A stretch of 64,000 bases of DNA, taken from contig NC_135563.1 of assembly GCF_964340395.1 (NCBI RefSeq), positions 2,132,001-2,196,000 of the forward strand, in the 5' to 3' direction. Numbering within the stretch: position 1 is the stretch's first letter; each line of letters opens with the position of its first letter. The position numbers were made by a program, and so were the translations under genes. The stretch comes from Glandiceps talaboti (Eukaryota > Hemichordata > Enteropneusta > Spengelidae). Shown here in pieces: positions 40,901 to 53,593 of this stretch. Under the pieces are notes generated by a model that worked only from the letters and a program-made list of their open reading frames with translations, was not told where the DNA came from and made no database searches.

Positions 40901-43336
40901 GAGTGAACTATAGCAAATCTCTATACTGTTATTTGATTAGAATTGACTGTTGTTAATGGAATGAACTATAGCAAATCTCTATACTGTTATTTGATTAGAA
41001 TTGACTGCTGTTAATGGAGTGAACTATAGCAACTCTCTATACTGTTATTTGATTAGATTTGGATGTTGTTAATGGCGTGAACTACAGCAAATCTCTATAC
41101 TGTTATTTGATTAGATTTGGATGTTGTTAATGGCGTGAACTACAGCAAATCTCTATACTGTAGACAACAAGTATCGTCAGCCAAGACTGACACTTAGTTT
41201 GTTAAACCACCAGACGAGTTTACTCAGGCGGACAGTGGCGGTCGAGTGTCATGAAAACAAAATAACAAACACGGTGTCATATGTGATTGGAAACCTAAAT
41301 ACATCGTGATGCGTTGGTTTTGTATCATTGAACTGGTAGCCCAATGTTAACATTCCGGTCACTTCTCTACGATCTGAAATAAGTTACAGGGAATGTATTT
41401 AAATGACTCTTTTCATAAATATGGTTACATTTGAACCAAATTGTTGACACGGCAACATATCAGTACATCAAATAACGAATTTGTTTCCTATTCAGTCGCA
41501 ATTCAAGTTGATATTTTACCCAAAAAATGACAATATAAAAATGATATGCTAAAAGTTAAAACCGACTTGGCAGAACCTGGCGCTAATGAGATTAATCTTC
41601 TGCCGTGCTTCCTTTTTGATGACTTTAAAAATTTTTGTTGTCCAGTTTTAGTGATCACAATGGTGTTGAATTTCGATAACCGATCTGTCGGTCAATGATA
41701 TACTGACAATTCGAATTAGATACAAATCTATTAATGAAAAAGGCGAGTTCACTTATATTATTAATTTCATCCTATTTGGGTTTAAATATGAGACACTTCA
41801 TGAATACCACCCACGTAGAGAGAAAATATGACTATCTAAGTTGACAGATAGAGCTGTATGTATTTATTCACGATGTCATTATACTTTTCAATAGTGAACA
41901 CTGGATACCATTCCAGATGGAGAACTAGTTAATACTTATAATATATACGTCAACATAAAAAGACAAAGAAATTTAATTTACTGTAATAATTCAGAATCAG
42001 AATTTTAAATGCATTTTACATATGGACGATAGTTCAACAAGACACTCCTAGAATGTTTTATCTCTTCGACTTATCTCATTTCACTTAAGCTGTCACTTTA
42101 TTTTATGAATCAACACGTAATAAACGTTTCAGTTCTTAAACTGAAAAGAATAAGATGTATAAATACATAATATGGTGGCCGAGTTAAGCGACGGAAACTT
42201 ATTACATGTCTATATTGCTGTAAATGCCACCAAGTACAATCAATGTCTCCCTTGAATATTCAATAACTTCCTTTCTGTAACCAGCGTGATTGTCTGTAAA
42301 AAAAAAACATGAACAGAATATTAGATTGCGGTGACAGTTTTGAGAAGTCAATCAAAACTTGGCGAATAACAGTTCAAATTCCGCCATGATAATTACTTGT
42401 TGATAAGTCGTCTACATTACATCATTGCTATATATGAACGCTAACAATGTTCATACATGCCAGTATGATTTCCTATGTAGTATCAAGTGTAGGTCAATTT
42501 TTACAAACATGAAGATCTGTTATTGGCAATGGGATGTGTTGTGCATAGAGTTAGATCACTGTAAACATCAATATACGCTTGACAGATATACACAGTAAAT
42601 AAGATTAGTTTTAGAGGAAATTTATGAGCAAATACAAGACAGGTTGAAAGTAAGTTTGTACGGAACAGGGATAAGAAAGTTATGCTTTGAGCTACAGCTG
42701 TTGCGATTTCAATCTGAAGGTGATGTCATGGGTTTTAATTATTTTTGTATGTAGCTACAATTAGTATTCTACACAAATCGCAACGATTGGTTGATGAGTT
42801 TACGTTGCAGGGTGGGGCGATTTTTGTCCATTGATCAACAAATGTAATATAGGTAAATGAAACATATATATTCTCACATGTCAAGAAAGTTTTACTTCAA
42901 ATTATTTTGTATTTATACAGCAGCTGCAAGTGATGGAAGAAGAACGCATCTTAACGTTTTCAGCCACCGTCAGAATGTCCGAAGAAAACGGAAGTCGCGG
43001 ACTGCCTTTAGCAATCACCAATTATTCGAACTCGAGAGACGTTTTATGTACCAGAAATATCTTTCTCCTGGAGACAGAGACGAGATTGCATCAACTCTTG
43101 GCTTAACAAGCTCACAAGTAATAACATGGTTTCAAAACAGAAGAGCTAAACTTAAAAGGGATATGGAAGAAATGAGAAACGACCTTTCAGCGTCTAAGAA
43201 CTTTCCAGAAGTGTCAGGGACATCTTTAGAAGAAGAAGAAGAAGAAGAAGAAGGCGACGACGAAGACGAAGAATTGGATGAAAGTAGAACACAACATTTT
43301 GAGTGTGACGACGACCGAAACATTGATAAACTTTAG
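33443..43336 (+). CDS. Lbx: Lbx/ladybird homeobox transcription factor, two-exon gene
   Basis: Exons 33443-33818 and 42921-43336 join in phase to a 263-residue protein. The N-terminal region has the Lbx signature NKPLTPFSIQDIL (37-49), whose FSIQDIL is an eh1-type Groucho co-repressor motif. Exon 1 ends with ALEELTKDTFKGLEENI and TAEG, another Lbx hallmark. The homeodomain (about 148-207) runs from KRKSRTAF to beyond VITWFQNRRAKLKRD with Thr47, Gln50 and Asn51; Thr47 and YQKYLSP are diagnostic for ladybird. After it come EEMRNDLSASK and a highly acidic Glu/Asp tail ending NIDKL. It is a nuclear DNA-binding regulator, in other animals of muscle precursor and neuron identity. The 9.1-kb intron lies at the position typical of Lbx genes. 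Confidence 0.97.
33819..36159 (+). other. Lbx intron, first part
   Basis: AT-rich intronic DNA with a (GT)n microsatellite. No additional exon is needed to complete the Lbx frame, and small frames in both directions (33974-34297, 34183-34413, 34479-34691) have no recognisable product. Confidence 0.6.
34881..34944. repeat. (GT)n microsatellite in the Lbx intron
   Basis: About 32 TG dinucleotides followed by CTGCTTGCAGACGGAATAAG, a flank that shares its CTTGCAGACGGA core, inverted, with the sequence beside the (CT)n at 10784. Confidence 0.96.
36160..36629 (-). pseudogene. Inverted duplicate of the Lbx coding tail, stop and 3'UTR
   Basis: The minus strand of this intronic segment repeats 43215-43676 with roughly nine of ten bases identical by eye plus small indels. 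It keeps an open frame for the acidic tail (PGTSLEE, then Gly and Asp runs, then ELDEKRTQHFECDDDRNIDKL-type residues), the stop codon, the 3'UTR and its AATAAA. The homology extends about 60 bases beyond the poly(A) signal and has no poly(A) tract, so it arose by DNA duplication rather than retroposition. No homeobox precedes it on the minus strand, so it is a partial copy. The plus-strand frame at 36414-36617 is only its antisense. Confidence 0.92.
36630..37682. other. Lbx intron between the inverted copy and the minisatellite
   Basis: AT-rich intronic DNA. I looked on the minus strand for the homeobox that would belong to the inverted tail copy (WFQNRRAK codons) and saw none. Confidence 0.5.
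37683..41161. repeat. 58-bp minisatellite in the Lbx intron, about 60 copies
   Basis: Head-to-tail units containing AGCAAATCTCTATACTGTTA, TTTGATTAGA and a variable middle such as ATTGACTGTTGTTAATGGAG or TTTGGATGTTGTTAATGGCG. Variant classes cluster: TTTGGATG/GGCG types dominate the 3' half (39.65 kb onward) and TTGACTG/GGAG types the 5' half. Unit length is mostly constant, with a few 2-base deletions (AGCAACTCTATAC). Confidence 0.98.
41162..42920. other. Lbx intron, last part
   Basis: Unique AT-rich sequence with several TAAT-containing sites (GCTAATGAGATTAATC at 41582) that could be homeodomain-binding, but no proof of an enhancer. It ends in a pyrimidine-poor acceptor region before ATACAG. 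Confidence 0.4.
42921..43336 (+). CDS. Lbx: Lbx exon 2 (homeodomain)
   Basis: Acceptor ATTTATACAG at 42911-42920; the next three bases are CAG, giving a NAGNAG tandem acceptor that could add or omit one Ala. Homeodomain at 42986-43165. The acidic tail is encoded by a GAA/GAC-rich repeat (43229-43280), and TAG ends at 43336. The last 122 bases of coding sequence have an inverted twin in the intron. Confidence 0.97.
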
Positions 43337-43650
43337 TAATTGGAACAAATATTTGTCAGTCAATAATACTAGATGATAAACTGACCTTAACAAGCGGGTT
43401 TGGGTACAAATTCGGTTCACCCATTCTTTCCTCGTAAATCAAGTGTACCAGACGAAGTTTTCAAGGAATATTATATTCGCCTTTCTAAGTTCTACACCAA
43501 CAAACAGATGTGGAAAACTGATAACTAGCTATAGTTGTGTTTTATCCGGAATAAGAACGGATCTTATTACAATGTACATAGACTTCTTTCTCTCTCAAAA
43601 CCATTTGTGAATAAATTATATATTACTTGATAGTGGCATCTTTAAATTTT
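43337..43650 (+). other. Lbx: Lbx 3'UTR with AATAAA at 43610-43615
   Basis: Non-coding continuation after the stop with a canonical AATAAA at 43610-43615. The true cleavage site is unknown; 10-30 bases further would give a 3'UTR of about 300 bases. The whole segment is present inverted in the intron. Confidence 0.6.
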
Positions 43651-43676
43651 GTATTATGTGTGATTTTATTAAGATC

Positions 43677-44734
43677 GTCATTTAAAGTAAATATGATTTT
43701 ACTTCATCGACAGGAGACTTAAACCCCAATACACTGTCCTGCCAGAAATTAGTTGACGATGGAAATTAGTTGACGTTGAAAATAGTTGACGATGCTTCGC
43801 ACTTTTCTATCTGCCTAAAATTTATTTCTGTGCAATCCTCACATTCCCGCCTAAAATGTGTGGTGTAAAATTATCACATTGCCGCCTAAAGTCGTTGTAT
43901 AAAATGCTCACATTCCCATCTGATAATATATTGTATGTATGTATTAATATGCATGCAATTCTAATTTGTCTGAGTTGTCTTTTCAAACTTAATTCTCAGA
44001 AGTTATCTTTTCGGAAACATGTCAAAATTTAGAAGAAAATGGTAAAACTTATGACTTATGAGTCTTTATGTTTGTTATTTGTTATCTCGTAACGTATATT
44101 TCCAAAGCTATATTCGTCATGGTGTCTCGTACTGGAGGAATTAACTTTGCCACTTCAGATCGAAAGTATACGTAACGAACTGAAAATAAACATTTAAATC
44201 TATGCCGGATGTTAATAAGACTACATGACATTTGTTTTTCAAAATGGTTTTAACAAATCTATATAACCACAACCCACATCCTGATAGCCTGTACACAACT
44301 ATTTAATCTTCCAAGTGAAACTTTTTTCATTATTGTTAATATTATATTATACATTGCCTCATCACCTAGAAGACGTCATTTTTTGACATCGACAATCTCA
44401 AGGTGACTCTTTTCTCTGTTTATTTTCATTAAACCTTGCACAAGCTTTTTGAGTGTAATGTATCTGAGGGCTGTTTCGCTGTTGTACAGCCATTTCTATA
44501 CTTATATCTATTGTGCCTTGAGCTAAGTCGGAGGTTGATTGGTTTACCATACGACAAACTTAAATGAATACTCATATGACAACCAGCCTTTGCAGACGTC
44601 ATTTCTGTTTGAAAGGACGATGCCCGACAACAAATTGCAATCTGTAAACACGTGTCACTGTCAATGGGCTATAGGTGGCTGCCGTGTCAAAATTAAGACG
44701 GCTCACATAGACAAATGGAATTGAAACATTCACC

Positions 44735-44735
<1 letters not shown>
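43677..44735. other. Downstream of Lbx; short imperfect repeats, no gene
   Basis: At 43750-43800 AATTAGTTGACG-like motifs repeat three times, and at 43840-43925 CTCACATTCCCGCCTAAA-like blocks repeat three times. Otherwise AT-rich unique DNA. No coding support. Confidence 0.5.
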
Positions 44736-45117
<382 letters not shown>

Positions 45118-45245
45118 CTTGGTGAGTATCAATCTGCTAAGACAGTGCTCTATACCGCAGTGGCAGAGCGTAATAGTTTTGGTAGTACTGGAACTCTTTC
45201 TTAGTTGTAACTCGGAGTTTCACGCATAGTGCGATCATCAGTCAA

Positions 45246-45331
<86 letters not shown>
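45246..45331. repeat. (TA)n microsatellite
   Basis: About 42 TA dinucleotides. Confidence 0.96.
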
Positions 45332-45333
<2 letters not shown>

Positions 45334-45560
45334 GTGTTGTGACTTTGTATTATGAACAGCTGAGTATCAAAGTGATGACAATATATCAATCATTACAGTA
45401 TATAACATTTGATGATCCTCTAATGTCCTTATATGGTAATGTACGTCATTTCCATTCTTTACTGATTCAGACGATACAAATGGATTAAGAACAGAACATA
45501 GAAAAATTGAACACGTCCTTTCAATTCATCAAATTCATGGACAGTTTGTAACATATATTT

Positions 45561-45980
<420 letters not shown>

Positions 45981-46870
45981 TATATGTATATGTAGGATTC
46001 AACGGCCATGGTATTATGTCAACCTTTACACAAATAAAAGAGTCAATAGTTCTTGAAGTAACAAAACATCTCCTTCTGCGTTTCCTTTACATTTTTTACT
46101 GAAATATTTTGATAAACTGACACTTCAAACACTTAATTAGTGGTATTACACTATTCTACGCTTTACCCACTCATGATACTTGTGGTAAGTTACAAACTTT
46201 CTGATCGGCACGTTCAATGTGTCGTCTGTAATTCGAACGATCACATTTTCTCATGATGTCATATGTTCCCAGGGTTATGTAGGTGATTAGTTCAAACTTA
46301 AAATTTTCCTTCTTTAGACGACTCGTAAAATCCATTTTCCTGTTTCCTCCGTAAATCCTTACATCCTGTATATGATCCTAACGATCACTTCCCGTTGTTA
46401 AGACAAGTTTTCCAACTCTTTATTCAAAATGTTGTATTTGACCAGTCTCATCAACTACAGTTATTCCCAAAATAGATTTATGATTCATTCATGTTGGAAT
46501 CAAATTTAGGGTAGGTTGGTCCATAACGTAAACATTACTAAATAATCGGACATTATGTGGGATATGACACAATGTTTCCAATTTTAGAATACGTTCGTAT
46601 ATCATTTGCTTTGTCACGTTATTTCCTAGACTAATGCACGTACTGTTACTAAAACTAAATGCAACGAGAAGTCCAACGTTCACCAAAATAGAACTTACGA
46701 TATATTGAAATACCAATATCATACGAGGGAGTATCTGTATACTTCTACACGATTGAAACAACGTGATTTCAAGCAAATCCAACAAATATTTATAGTTCAA
46801 ATGTTGTTTATTCTTTGGCTATAAATACCGTCTTATTATTACATTTTGTTTCAAATCTACTTATGCATTC
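45981..46870. other. Unique DNA, no supported gene
   Basis: The longest frame (46489-46800, minus, 103 codons) has some hydrophobic stretches but no family resemblance, no repeat support and no splice context; I do not call it. Confidence 0.4.
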
Positions 46871-47243
46871 AAATTATACAGTAACTGTTATAAATATGAA
46901 TAAATTATACAGTAACTGTTATAAATATGAATAAATTATACAGTAACTGTTATAAATATGAATAAATTATACAGTAACTGCTATAAATATGAATAAATTA
47001 TACAGTAACTGTTATAAATATGAATAAATTATACAGTAACTGTTATAAATATGAATAAATTATACAGTAACTGTTATAAATATGAATAAATTATACAGTA
47101 ACTTATAAATATGAATAAATTATACAGTAACTGTTATAAATATGAATAAATTATACAGTAACTGTTATAAATATGAATAAATTATACAGTAACTGTTATA
47201 AATATGAATAAATTATACAGTAACTGTTATAAATATGAATAAA
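46871..47243. repeat. 31-bp minisatellite, 12 copies
   Basis: Units of AAATTATACAGTAACTGTTA followed by TAAATATGAAT, nearly perfect. One copy has a 3-base deletion (near 47100) and one a T-to-C change. Each unit contains ACAGTAACTGT, an 11-base palindrome-like core. Confidence 0.97.
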
Positions 47244-47265
47244 TGGTTCTAAATCAAGATTTACT

Positions 47266-47508
47266 GAATTCAAAATCGATGGAATATTAAACACTGGATT
47301 CAAAATCGATGGAATATTAAACACTGGATTCAAAATCGATGGAATATTAAACACTGGATTCAAAATCGATGGAATATTAAACACTGGATTCAAAATCGAT
47401 GGAATATTAAACACTGGATTCAAAATCGATGGAATATTAAACACTGGATTCAAAATCGATGGAATATTAAACACTGGATTCAAAATCGATGGAATATTAA
47501 ACACTGGA
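47266..47508. repeat. 30-bp minisatellite, 8 identical copies
   Basis: Units of GGATTCAAAATCGATGGAAT plus ATTAAACACT without a single change apart from the first half unit. Because 30 is a multiple of three and one frame lacks stops, the minus strand spells the decapeptide VFNIPSILNP eight times; there is no other coding evidence. Confidence 0.97.
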
Positions 47509-47509
47509 T

Positions 47510-48277
47510 AATGTTTTTTAAAATGTCAGAATAAAAACTGCACAAACTCAATTTTTTACAAAATTAATATTGCTGAAAGTGACAAAAATTTAAATAAACA
47601 CCGTGACTCCAATTTTCATCTTACGACTCCGATAGACAATAAAGGTTGATAAAATTGATATAGTACCCACAACTACCCAACACGACTTGCCACGAACGAC
47701 AATTTCTATATTCCAAAAGTAAACCTCTCCATAAACCAACATAGCGGCCTCAAATACGACGCAACAAAACATTGAAATTCTCTGCCTGACTCTTTGAAAA
47801 AAATAGAACTGCATTTAAAACAACACCTTTTTACAAATTGATTTCAGTATTGTTTCTGTTCTTACTTCATTCTCTTTTTGTCATATGATTTTGTATTAAT
47901 TTCTAAGCTGTCAGTCTGACACAACGCACCGCATAATCACAATGAGTTCTGCTTTGGGGCCACGAGCTCAACTAGTTCCTAAGAACTATTTTTGTGGCCC
48001 AAGCCAGAAATGTGTTTGTAATCCTCTACATTGTTCACAAGGGAAATATAAGGTGATATAAAGTACCAAACCTTTACCAGCAACAATAATTGTAGTGTTA
48101 TAATTTGTTTCTCAGCCTTTCATCACTAAAAAATAACCCTGCAATCCCAAGATGCCAAGGAATAAACATTAACTCCACAATTACTGCAGCTGAAAAAATT
48201 TCCATGTATGAATATAATGTGTTTTTATTAGTGTGGTTCAAACTTTGACTAGGTTGAATTCATATATGTATATAACA
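47510..48277. other. Unique DNA between arrays
   Basis: No gene supported; the minus-strand frame at 47590-47814 has no recognisable features. Confidence 0.45.
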
Positions 48278-49400
48278 AGTTTAAGATAAATGTACTTACT
48301 AGCACGGTATGGATTTTTATTACTAGCTTAAGATAGATGTACTTACTAGCACGGTAGGGATTTTTATTACTAGCTTAAGATAAATGTACTTACTAGCACG
48401 GTAGGGATTTTTATTACTATCTTAAGATAAATGTACTTACTAGCACGGTATGGACTTATATTACTAGCTTAAGATAAATGTACTTACTAGCACGGTATGG
48501 ATTTTTATTACTAGCTTAAGATAGATGTACTTACTAGCACGGTATGGATTTTTATTACTATCTTAAGATAAATGTACTTACTAGCACGGTATGGACTTAT
48601 ATTACTAGCTTAAGATAGATGTACTTACTAGCACGGTATGGATTTATATTACTATCTTAAGATAAATGTACTTACTAGCACGGTATGGACTTATATTACT
48701 AGCTTAAGATAGATGTACTTACTAGCACGGTATGGATTTTTATTACTAGCTTAAGATAGATGTACTTACTAGCACGGTATGGATTTTTATTACTATCTTA
48801 AGATAAATATACTTACTAGCACGGTATGGATTTTTATTACTATCTTAAGATAAATATACTTACTAGCACGGTATGGATTTTTATTACTATCTTAAGATAA
48901 ATATACTTACTAGCACGGTATGGATTTTTATTACTATCTTAAGATAAATGTACTTACTAGCACGGTATGAATTTTTATTACTAGCTTAAGATAAATGTAG
49001 TTACTAGCACGGTATGAATTTTTATTACTATCTTAAGATAAATGTACTTACTAGCACAGTATGGATTTATATTACTATCTTAAGATAAATGTACTTACTA
49101 GCACAGTATGGATTTATATTACTATCTTAAGATAAATGTACTTACTAGCACGGTATGGACTTATATTACTAGCTTAAGATAGATGTACTTACTAGCACGG
49201 TATGGATTTATATTACTATCTTAAGATAAATGTACTTACTAGCACGGTATGGACTTATATTACTAGCTTAAGATAGATGTACTTACTAGCACGGTATGGA
49301 TTTTTATTACTAGCTTAAGATAGATGTACTTACTAGCACGGTATGGACTTATATTACTAGCTTAAGATAGATGTACTTACTAGCACGGTATGGATTTATC
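48278..49400. repeat. 47-bp minisatellite, about 24 copies
   Basis: Units of CTTAAGATAAATGTACTTAC, TAGCACGGTATGGATTTTTA and TTACTAG. Two linked variant pairs alternate in places (AGCTTAAGATAGATG against ATCTTAAGATAAATG, with TTTTTATTAC against CTTATATTAC), giving partial dimer structure. Confidence 0.97.
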
Positions 49401-49584
49401 AATATTATTTATCGCCATAATAAATTGTGACTAATCATTATCACTCTACGTAGTCATATGCTATTTTGTAACCTATCAAACTTTAATTGTCTCAAACTGT
49501 TTTGTTTTTAAACAAGTAGTGTATTCAATTACTTGGATCGTCACGCCAATAATTACTTCATTAATTAATTGGCAAAACTACTAA

Positions 49585-52217
49585 AATTTTGACTATGTTC
49601 ACACCATCATTTTAAATGAAATCTTGACTATGTTCACACCATCAATTTAAATGAAATCTTGACTATGTTCACACCATCAATTTAAATGAAATCTTGACTA
49701 TGTTCACACCATCAATTTAAATGAAATCTTGACTGTGTTCACACCATCAATTTAAATGAAATCTTGACTATGTTCACACCATCAATTTAAATGAAATCTT
49801 GACTATGTTCACACCATCAATTTAAATGAGATCTTGACTATGTTCACACCATCAATTTAAATGAAATCTTGACTATGTTCACACCATCAATTTAAATGAA
49901 ATCTTGACTATGTTCACACCATCAATTTAAATGAAATCTTGACTATGTTCACACCATCAATTTAAATGAAATCTTGACTATGTTCACACCATCAATTTAA
50001 ATGAAATCTTGACTATGTTCACACCATCAATTTAAATGAAATCTTGACTATGTTCACACCATCAATTTAAATGAAATCTTGACTGTGTTCACACCATCAA
50101 TTTAAATGAAATTTTGACTGTGTTCACACCATCAATTTAAATGAAATCTTGACTATGTTCACACCATCAATTTAAATGAAATCTTGACTATGTTCACACC
50201 ATCAATTTAAATGAAATCTTGACTATGTTCACACCATCAATTTAAATGAAATCTTGACTGTGTTCACACCATCAATTTAAATGAAATTTTGACTATGTTC
50301 ACACCATCAATTTAAATGAAATCTTGACTATGTTCACACCATCAATTTAAATGAGATCTTGACTGTGTTCACACCATCAATTTAAATGAAATCTTGACTA
50401 TGTTCACACCATCAATTTAAATGAAATCTTGACTATGTTCACACCATCAATTTAAATGAAATCTTGACTATGTTCACACCATCAATTTAAATGAAATCTT
50501 GACTGTGTTCACACCATCAATTTAAATGAAATCTTGACTGTGTTCACACCATCAATTTAAATGAAATCTTGACTATGTTCACACCATCAATTTAAATGAA
50601 ATCTTGACTATGTTCACACCATCAATTTAAATGAGATCTTGACTATGTTCACACCATCAATTTAAATGAAATCTTGACTATGTTCACACCATCAATTTAA
50701 ATGAGATCTTGACTATGTTCACACCATCAATTTAAATGAAATCTTGACTATGTTCACACCATCAATTTAAATGAAATCTTGACTGTGTTCACACCATCAA
50801 TTTAAATGAAATTTTGACTATGTTCACACCATCAATTTAAATGAAATCTTGACTATGTTCACACCATCAATTTAAATGAAATCTTGACTATGTTCACACC
50901 ATCAATTTAAATGAAATCTTGACTATGTTCACACCATCAATTTAAATGAGATCTTGACTATGTTCACACCATCAATTTAAATGAAATCTTGACTATGTTC
51001 ACACCATCAATTTAAATGAAATCTTGACTATGTTCACACCATCAATTTAAATGAAATCTTGACTATGTTCACACCATCAATTTAAATGAAATCTTGACTA
51101 TGTTCACACCATCAATTTAAATGAAATCTTGACTATGTTCACACCATCAATTTAAATGAAATCTTGACTATGTTCACACCATCAATTTAAATGAAATTTT
51201 GACTATGTTCACACCATCAATTTAAATGAAATCTTGACTGTGTTCACACCATCAATTTAAATGAAATCTTGACTGTGTTCACACCATCAATTTAAATGAA
51301 ATCTTGACTATGTTCACACCATCAATTTAAATGAGATCTTGACTGTGTTCACACCATCAATTTAAATGAAATCTTGACTATGTTCACACCATCAATTTAA
51401 ATGAAATCTTGACTGTGTTCACACCATCAATTTAAATGAAATCTTGACTATGTTCACACCATCAATTTAAATGAAATCTTGACTATGTTCACACCATCAA
51501 TTTAAATGAAATCTTGACTATGTTCACACCATCAATTTAAATGAAATTTTGACTATGTTCACACCATCAATTTAAATGAAATCTTGACTATGTTCACACC
51601 ATCAATTTAAATGAAATCTTGACTATGTTCACACCATCAATTTAAATGAGATCTTGACTATGTTCACACCATCAATTTAAATGAGATCTTGACTATGTTC
51701 ACACCATCAATTTAAATGAAATCTTGACTGTGTTCACACCATCAATTTAAATGAAATCTTGACTATGTTCACACCATCAATTTAAATGAAATCTTGACTA
51801 TGTTCACACCATCAATTTAAATGAAATCTTGACTATGTTCACACCATCAATTTAAATGAAATTTTGACTATGTTCACACCATCAATTTAAATGAAATCTT
51901 GACTATGTTCACACCATCAATTTAAATGAAATCTTGACTATGTTCACACCATCAATTTAAATGAAATCTTGACTATGTTCACACCATCAATTTAAATGAA
52001 ATCTTGACTGTGTTCACACCATCAATTTAAATGAAATCTTGACTGTGTTCACACCATCAATTTAAATGAAATTTTGACTGTGTTCACACCATCAATTTAA
52101 ATGAAATCTTGACTGTGTTCACACCATCAATTTAAATGAAATCTTGACTATGTTCACACCATCAATTTAAATGAAATCTTGACTATGTTCACACCATCAA
52201 TTTAAATGAAATCTTGA
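49585..52217. repeat. 35-bp minisatellite, about 75 copies
   Basis: Very homogeneous units of ATCTTGACTATGTTCACACC and ATCAATTTAAATGAA. Variation is nearly limited to three positions (CTATG/CTGTG, ATCTT/ATTTT, TGAAA/TGAGA). Each unit carries the palindrome ATTTAAAT. Low divergence points to recent expansion or efficient homogenisation. Confidence 0.98.
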
Positions 52218-53525
52218 TTAGAGAGGACATTGTTACATCAATAAATGAAGACACAAAGCTAAAGCTAAATCAAGATATAAAAAAAGACCTTACAAATTTA
52301 CAGTACATATTCCAGTCAAAAATTATGAAAACCATTGAAATTGCTTTTACGATTCTAATTTCCTGAACTTTTGATGCCATTACTTTTCTGAACTTTTGAT
52401 GCCATTAAGTTTGAAGTGTCTTGATTTGCGTCAAGCCAGTCAACAAGGCCAGTGATGGTTAGTGCCTGTTGTTAATGTTTTAAACATCTTGTACACAGGG
52501 CAAGCGGTGAAAAGTGACTTAAGAAATACGTACGTGATGAGAGTTAGTCAGTGTTATTAATCACGACTAGGCTATCTCATAGTTTGGTTCTCATTAGCAA
52601 GATGCCTTCTCTCCGATGACAATGTCTCACTTTCCAAGTTACATGCGATAACGACATGACAAGCACCCGAGCAGATGCGCAGGTGACCTTTAACCCGGGG
52701 AGTTTTCTTGCAATGAATCATAGGCGTTATATCTGAGGCGTGTAAATTTCTCCTAATCAACCTATTATCTAACGTTGTTCATTCCAGCAGCTTGTTATTC
52801 TAGACGTATGCTCTTAATTACTCATTCAACATCCTTCTAGATGGACTTAAAGAATAACTCTTAAATTTGGAATATTTTCAGTACAAATAAGAATAGTGAA
52901 TAGATCTGTGTGCTACTATTTTTCAGACGGATTCCAAAACCGAGTGGACATATGTCTTTGTCCATACCGATGCAACTTAAATACAATATGTGAGCTATTC
53001 ATATGTCTCTCAGCATGATTCGATCAACAGACACAGCAGTTGTTTGGTTGACTTGAGAACCTGTCACAAGCAATCAGCACATACCCTGCTGAAAAGGTTC
53101 CTATCATAACGCTGTCTGGCCACTTCGCTTCAAGTCTTTAGTACCAAAGCCATGCCTGGAATTCGACTCAATAAAATTAGGTGATGTGACGCGACGATGG
53201 GGTAAATTTTTCCAACGTGCAAATTTGTTAATTACAAAGGAACGCTGCAGTTATAGGAAAACAGACTAGCGATATGTAAATGGCATTTTATTAGTGTTAT
53301 CTAGTAAGCTTACATAATATAGTCTTTTTAACTTAATCAATTTTATCTTCTGGCAATATATTATATTGCATGGGTGGTTTGAAACACATTTAGACCCTTT
53401 CGTAACTAATACAAAAATTGTTTTGGTCAATTAAGTCTGTCGAAGTCTATACTACTATAAGTTTATTTGTAAATTATTATAAAAAAGATATATGGATCTA
53501 TTAATGCACGAGCACATACACACAT
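52218..53525. other. Unique DNA, no supported gene
   Basis: A 62-codon minus-strand frame at 52572-52760 lies in a locally GC-richer patch (CTTTAACCCGGGGAG) but resembles nothing known. No repeat or RNA gene noticed. Confidence 0.4.
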
Positions 53526-53560
53526 ACGCACGCACGCACGCTCACTCACTCACTCACTCA

Positions 53561-53593
<33 letters not shown>

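Noticed and set aside
43132-43420. Minus-strand frames across Lbx exon 2
   Set aside because: Shadows of the Lbx coding strand and its 3'UTR.
46489-46800. 103-codon minus-strand frame with hydrophobic stretches, possible membrane protein
   Set aside because: No recognised family motif and the length is expected by chance in 64 kb of six frames.
47196-47504. 102-codon minus-strand frame with decapeptide repeats, as a repetitive secreted or structural protein
   Set aside because: The frame is open only because the unit is 30 bases without a stop; no signal peptide, splice or start context.
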